This document shows, piece by piece, positions 25,601 to 28,168 of a DNA stretch of 28,168 bases. Origin of the DNA: an uncultured Clostridia bacterium. Lineage in GTDB: Bacteria; Bacillota; Clostridia; Christensenellales; Borkfalkiaceae. The position numbers and the translations under genes are program-made. Numbering within the stretch: position 1 is the stretch's first letter; each line of letters opens with the position of its first letter. The DNA lies in the NCBI GenBank assembly GCA_947589585.1, contig CANQCA010000007.1, positions 1-28,168 of the forward strand. The letters run 5' to 3'. The notes under the pieces were generated by a model. It was not told the DNA's origin. It worked only from the letters and a program-made list of their open reading frames with translations, and made no database searches.

Positions 25601-26044
25601 GCTATCCTCAGACATGGTACCGCCATTTATCGTCGCGACATAGTTTTCTCCCTGTTGAAGGAAGGGCACATCTCCGACGGAGGAAGGCGTGAAGGTGACC
25701 TTCTTCCCCGCGGTGGAGGTATAGGAATATGGACGGGCGGAGACAGTCGTCTCCTCCCCTTCGGTGATCTCGATGAGCGAAGACGGGATGGCGTCGCAAT
25801 ATTTCAGCGAAAACGTGCTTTCCCCCTTGAGCCAGTCGGCCTCGACAGGGTCCACTTGGGTATGATACACGCTCTCCAAAAGGTCCACGCAATCGACGGT
25901 CATCCCCTCGATCCCGCGGACGGAATAATCGAAAACGGCTTCCTCTGCGGCGCGGGCACGCGCCTTGGGAATGCAAAGAGAAACTCCGGATGTAAGGGCG
26001 CATCCTGCCATCACGGCAGCAATGGCGATGGGAATTTTCTTCAC
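22643..26044 (-). CDS. 1133-aa coiled-coil surface protein with C-terminal membrane anchor
   Basis: Function unknown. The best start is GTG at 26044, with GAGG 6-7 nt upstream, because it begins a signal peptide (KKIPIAIAAVMAGCALTSG); cleavage could follow ARARA near residue 33. A MAGC at residues 12-15 could instead be a weak lipobox. Approximate domains: 191-308, a charged tyrosine-rich coiled coil with recurring Y-x2-Y-x3-L patterns (EAYRAELSDWKKRDEAYQTY); 310-500, helical; 500-571, a proline-rich hinge (PSGPPAEVALAGQRPAEVP); 590-1010, several beta-type domains; 1015-1071, an InlB-like repeat (YTYTVTFRSEGKT to YTFAGWDHE); 1093-1118, a transmembrane helix; then a basic tail RKRPRRSDED. The layout is that of a type I membrane protein standing off the cell. 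There is no canonical LPXTG. It is a monocistronic unit with its own promoter and terminator. It shares InlB-type repeats with the giant lipoprotein but is otherwise different. Confidence 0.85.
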   Translation of the reverse strand: MKKIPIAIAAVMAGCALTSGVSLCIPKARARAAEEAVFDYSVRGIEGMTVDCVDLLESVYHTQVDPVEADWLKGESTFSLKYCDAIPSSLIEITEGEETTVSARPYSYTSTAGKKVTFTPSSVGDVPFLQQGENYVATINGGTMSEDSLSIIYEAFIGIPADTVNSLAGKAYAAGDEIVEKMDLYGPEGSKFKEEQAQYEEDLQKYREYLAAVEKHDEDERLYEAYRAELSDWKKRDEAYQTYQNALSAYNEQKAKYDQYVSDYEAYRAALEAYNNYRLKMEQYEKEKAEYDAAIGPAQADMERALTQLSYLDFIEVPTPFYREDTKTTEQRSLYTAIMGDSVMQVLNRRKEYYQLYPSLVPAVDRAAAATQFLRNDLIPKYHAIRNGTFEEKYAFYLTYYEQARENFCELFRALEWLDRDSVVHQEIENRDRVPQYNLMLAQFYVICNLLTDGTVSNYDTKYLNAGDKFNFDQKYTIHGQKPEELLKGTEGIPVDEDKAAPFESVPALPTEPTLPEEVSRPQQPAEVREPSGPPAEVALAGQRPAEVPAPGPVPEKVTAPKEPTPYVPSETEKALLDGVREGKIVPREPIAEDFSLPVYAVCKKYLPSANAATVRFYLNENGGDYVEMDILPGEEPDLSKIAPYKDEVGKTQKHTGWQKLEGDIRVPVLLSEIGPGEHLELYPSFLSSRNFYPVVWEIEGRLISTQFEFGSSPVFSGTIECVGDGIHNYRFLGWEAGDEFYPVNENLPPVSESGAYYKARFEELPLIGGEGEDVDLAYDEEKGEFSADFSSPVPEDAPLEVEIGDLFQKASGMEAGVSLTFEDRTLGFDQSAAKAISEQGIDKILTSFEEEVSAEEQPPAYTFSVRLFKGEEEKNIECSCNIYADVVLHAAHRLVSSAGEFVSFDEVNTPPRARRALSDTQKTRISFLAKAGETYELVAMYKVEVLGCDFATVGTSTLQGLARPGQQVEITLGDIAAGRYLSAIRVYTHSEDKEIPVTENAFTMPAENVYVSVNGAYYTYTVTFRSEGKTIYTRTYRYGDRIELPPDPFKPSDETYSYTFAGWDHEVGECTGNEQFVARFTQELLPEDTSDPGADPTILGLAIGIPVSVVVVAAVIVAIVVMRKRPRRSDED

Positions 26045-26074
26045 GGGACACCTCTTTTCATAGATTTGTATACT

Positions 26075-26103
26075 ATTATAACATATTGTGTAAAAGAATG
26101 CAA
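26075..26103 (-). promoter_or_regulatory. Extended -10 promoter of the coiled-coil surface protein gene
   Basis: On the minus strand, TGT precedes a perfect TATAAT -10 (26075-26080), giving an extended TGnTATAAT. A weak -35 TTGCAT (26098-26103) lies 17 nt upstream. The strong extended -10 compensates for the poor -35. The leader is short, about 25 nt. Confidence 0.65.
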
Positions 26104-26104
26104 G

Positions 26105-26132
26105 AAAAAAAGCCCATGTTGTCGAAATGGGC
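26105..26132 (-). terminator. Intrinsic terminator insulating the surface gene from the ABC operon
   Basis: On the minus strand, GCCCAT, a roughly 9-nt loop and ATGGGC are followed by seven T residues (26111 down to 26105). It ends only 1-2 nt before the -35 of the next promoter, so read-through from the ABC transporter operon would stop right before the new transcription unit starts. Confidence 0.7.
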
Positions 26133-26225
26133 AGATAATGGCAATTTTGGCCGATTTTTGGGGCGGAAAATGTAATTTCCAACGCCGGAACAATGATATA
26201 AAGGCCCCCCTTTCATATCGGGGAA

Positions 26226-26350
26226 GCCTTGCAGACTGCGTACAAGGCAATATCTTGGCTCCCCTTCGAGGGGGAGCCGGCACCGCAGGTGACTGAGGGG
26301 TATAAACCCCTTCTGTCGCTAAAAGCGACACCCACCCCTCAAGGGGTGGG
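26226..26350. repeat. Cluster of five hairpins, REP-like intergenic element
   Basis: Five inverted repeats follow almost end to end: GCCTTG/CAAGGC (26226-26248), GGCTCCCC/GGGGAGCC (26257-26278), AGGGGT/ACCCCT (26296-26311), TGTCGCT/AGCGACA (26314-26330) and CCCACCCC/GGGGTGGG (26331-26350). The stretch 26257-26300, read on the minus strand (CCCCTCAGTCACCTGCGG then a GC-rich hairpin), parallels 84-130 (CCTCAGTCTGCG then a GC-rich hairpin). The hairpins could help end the ABC operon, but none has a good T-tract. Confidence 0.7.
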
Positions 26351-26400
26351 CAAGTGGAAACTAATGGGGTAGATTGCGGACATGGGTGGGGCGTTTTCGG
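26351..26400. other. Short spacer after the ABC operon, nothing recognised
   Basis: This is G-rich, non-coding sequence directly downstream of the permease stop codon. Together with 26133-26225 and the hairpin cluster it makes up a gene-free stretch of about 350 bases between the permease and the surface protein gene. I see no gene in it. Confidence 0.5.
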
Positions 26401-27315
26401 TCATTTGCGCTTTGAGGAAGGTTTCATAGCGCAGAGGGCGACGTAAATTGCGATGATGAGCAAGGTCGCGCCGACGAGGACGAGGTAGCACACATAAAGC
26501 GGGACGTCGCTTCCGAAAAAGTCGAGCGTGCAGTCAAAGCCACGCCTCAAGCCTTCCACTGCCGCCGCGGGTGCACCCTCCTTCAAAAGTGCGTCGATAG
26601 CTCCCCCCATGAGGTGTTCGTGCAAGAGCCCCGTTCCATAGGAGCCGGGCAGGAGCATGAGGATCTTCCTCAGCCACGGGGTGAGGTTCCCAAAAGGTAT
26701 ATATGCCCCGCATATAAAACCGTACGCCGACGAGACCGTCGCTTGCACAGCCGTGACGCCGCCCGCCGAGCGCACAAAGCGGCATACGAGCGAAGAGAGC
26801 GCAGTGCCGAAGAGGGTCAAAAGCAGGGTATCCGCGATGGACGAAAAGACGTCGGCGGCAGTCAGATGCCAGCCCGCTATCCCGATATAGATGAATCCCG
26901 CCCCGAGCGCAACAAGGCAGATGAGCGCCGTCACGGCAAACGTGGAGATAAAATAGGAGAGGGCGAGGATGTGGCGGGAGACGGGCGAGACAGTGAGATC
27001 GTCGATCCGCCCCGTCACCTTATCCTGCACCATCACGATATTGGCAGTGAAGGCGATGGTCACCGCGCAGACGGCGAGAAGGGAGGAGATGAGCCACCCG
27101 CTCGCGATGCTCTCGACCGCCCCGCCCGAGATGGCAAAACCCACTTCTGCGACGACGTTTTGAATGGAATCGCGGTAGACATTCCCCAAAAACGCGATGA
27201 AGAGGAAGAGCAGGATAAGGGGTGCGAGAAGGGACGGGAAGAATACGCCCTTGTCACGGAAATATATTTTGGCATTTCGTGCAATGAGCGCAGTGAGCGT
27301 TTTGAAGTTTTTCAT
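26401..27315 (-). CDS. ABC-2 type transporter permease
   Basis: This 304-aa membrane subunit belongs to an exporter of the ABC-2 (DrrB/NatB-like) type. It has a short cytoplasmic N-terminus (LIARNAKIYFRDKG), then about six transmembrane helices starting with SLLAPLILLFLFIAFLG. A cytoplasmic loop KVTGRIDDLTVSPVSRHI is typical of the family, as is the segment GAYIPFGNLTPWLRKILMLLPG before the last external region. The ATG at 27315 overlaps the ATPase stop codon as ATGA, implying translational coupling; longer in-frame starts upstream would lie inside the ATPase gene. The substrate cannot be told from sequence: drugs, lipids, sodium and peptides are all known for this superfamily. Confidence 0.88.
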   Translation of the reverse strand: MKNFKTLTALIARNAKIYFRDKGVFFPSLLAPLILLFLFIAFLGNVYRDSIQNVVAEVGFAISGGAVESIASGWLISSLLAVCAVTIAFTANIVMVQDKVTGRIDDLTVSPVSRHILALSYFISTFAVTALICLVALGAGFIYIGIAGWHLTAADVFSSIADTLLLTLFGTALSSLVCRFVRSAGGVTAVQATVSSAYGFICGAYIPFGNLTPWLRKILMLLPGSYGTGLLHEHLMGGAIDALLKEGAPAAAVEGLRRGFDCTLDFFGSDVPLYVCYLVLVGATLLIIAIYVALCAMKPSSKRK

Positions 27316-28168
27316 GCGTTTTCCCCCCCGATGCGTTTTCCCGTGACCGCCAAAAAGACGTCGTCCATCTTCCCCTTGTTGAGTTCGAAGTCGCAAAAGA
27401 GCTCGGGGTGCGCCATGATGAGTTCGCGCGCCGCGGCAGGGCCGCTCACCTCGATGCGAAAGCTCTCCCCCACTTTTTCATAGGGCATGGCGAGCTTTCT
27501 GACGTCCTCTTCGCGGACATGGTATAGGGTAATGAAGTCACCCGTGTATTTTTCCTTGAGGCGAAGCGGCGTGTCGCTCTCGAGAATCTTTCCCCCGTCG
27601 ATGATGACGATGCGGTCGGCGTCCGCCGCTTCTTCCATGTAGTGCGTCGTCAGAAAGACGGTGACATTCTGCTCCTTCCGAAGCCTCATCACTGCTTCCC
27701 AGATGCCCTTCCTCGTCTGCGGATCCAGCCCCGTCGTGGGCTCATCGAGGATGAGGATGCGCGGACTGTGCACGAGGGCGCGGGCGATATCCCCCCTTCT
27801 GCGCTGTCCGCCCGAGAGCTTGGAGACCCGCCGCTTCAAAATGGGCGCAAGATCCAACAGGGCGGCGAGCGCTTGGAGCCGCGCTTCAAACTCCTTTCCG
27901 AAGATGCCGTAGAGGGCGGCACGGTATTTGAGATTATCGAAGAGGGAGAGCGAGCCGTCGAGCATGCTCTCCTGGAAGACGACGCCGAGCGTGCGTTTGA
28001 CCTCTTCCCGCTCCTTGCCGATCGGCTTCCCGCCGATGAGAACGCGCCCGTCCGTGGGCGGCTCCTTTCCGCAGAGAACGGAGATCGTCGTGCTCTTGCC
28101 AGCCCCGTTCACGCCGAGAAAGGCGAAAAATTCCCCCTCCTCGACGCAGAAGCTGATGTCGTCCACCG
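27312..28168 (-). CDS. ABC transporter ATP-binding protein (5' end outside window)
   Basis: This is the nucleotide-binding subunit of the same exporter, DrrA/NatA-like. Visible motifs in order are Walker A GVNGAGKST, Q-loop VVFQES, signature LSGGQRRRGDIARAL, Walker B ILILDEPTTGLD and H-loop TTHYMEEA. The C-terminal DrrA-type extension ends KMDDVFLAVTGK. The frame is open to the window edge. The first in-window GTG codes the Val of VDDISF, which is normally internal in this family, so about 20 N-terminal residues and the start are missing. About 285 codons are present, against roughly 305-330 for family members. The overlap with the permease shows a single operon whose promoter lies outside the window. 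Confidence 0.92.
   Translation of the reverse strand, partial: VDDISFCVEEGEFFAFLGVNGAGKSTTISVLCGKEPPTDGRVLIGGKPIGKEREEVKRTLGVVFQESMLDGSLSLFDNLKYRAALYGIFGKEFEARLQALAALLDLAPILKRRVSKLSGGQRRRGDIARALVHSPRILILDEPTTGLDPQTRKGIWEAVMRLRKEQNVTVFLTTHYMEEAADADRIVIIDGGKILESDTPLRLKEKYTGDFITLYHVREEDVRKLAMPYEKVGESFRIEVSGPAAARELIMAHPELFCDFELNKGKMDDVFLAVTGKRIGGENA

Noticed and set aside
26045..26331. Short minus-strand frames upstream of the GTG at 26044
   Set aside because: They run through the promoter, terminator and hairpin cluster and do not encode a plausible protein; the signal peptide begins at the GTG.

Overview
The window looks like chromosomal DNA from an anaerobic, probably gut-associated member of the Bacillota (Clostridia), possibly an uncultured Christensenellales-like lineage. 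The support is indirect: strong AGGAGG-type ribosome sites, near-consensus sigma-A promoters, very large repeat-built surface proteins with InlB-type and MBG/YDG-like repeats, a C-terminal CTECIGLG motif like that of the small clostridial CD1871A-family proteins, and intergenic hairpin repeats of a kind common in gut Clostridia. The phylum is fairly safe; anything finer is inference.

All seven supported genes lie on the minus strand, so transcription runs from high to low coordinates. In transcription order they are: an ABC exporter pair (27312-28168, ATPase cut by the window edge; 26401-27315, permease; ATGA overlap); a 1133-aa surface protein with a tyrosine-rich coiled coil and a C-terminal membrane anchor (22643-26044); a 2308-aa membrane-spanning protein with about ten extracellular MBG-like repeats, one transmembrane helix, a roughly 380-residue Glu/Pro/Ala repeat and a small C-terminal domain (15453-22379); a two-gene redox operon made of a polytopic membrane protein ending in CTECIGLG (14503-15336) and a NapH/NosR-like polyferredoxin fused to a TlpA-like thioredoxin domain (12278-14449); and a 3800-aa lipoprotein (539-11941) made of one InlB repeat, a cysteine-rich array with 12 copies of an xATCxxxG motif, about 23 further InlB-type repeats and three pairs of YYLVGS-type beta-sandwich modules, the last pair at the free C-terminus.

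The two giant proteins, the coiled-coil protein and the redox operon each have their own readable promoter, with a TTGACA -35 in three of four cases. Intrinsic terminators lie between most units, so this is a cluster of independently transcribed cell-envelope genes, not one long operon. The three surface proteins are anchored in three different ways: N-terminal lipid, internal helix with a large cytoplasmic tail, and C-terminal helix. The redox operon could move electrons across the membrane to a surface thiol domain, and the cysteine-rich neighbour is a tempting but unproven client.

The non-coding ends carry mobile-looking repeats. There is a 129-bp near-perfect direct duplication at 1-129 and 254-382, further hairpins to position 488, and a run of five consecutive hairpins at 26226-26350 whose core resembles the left-hand repeat in inverted orientation. 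I saw no tRNA, rRNA, CRISPR array, transposase or phage gene.
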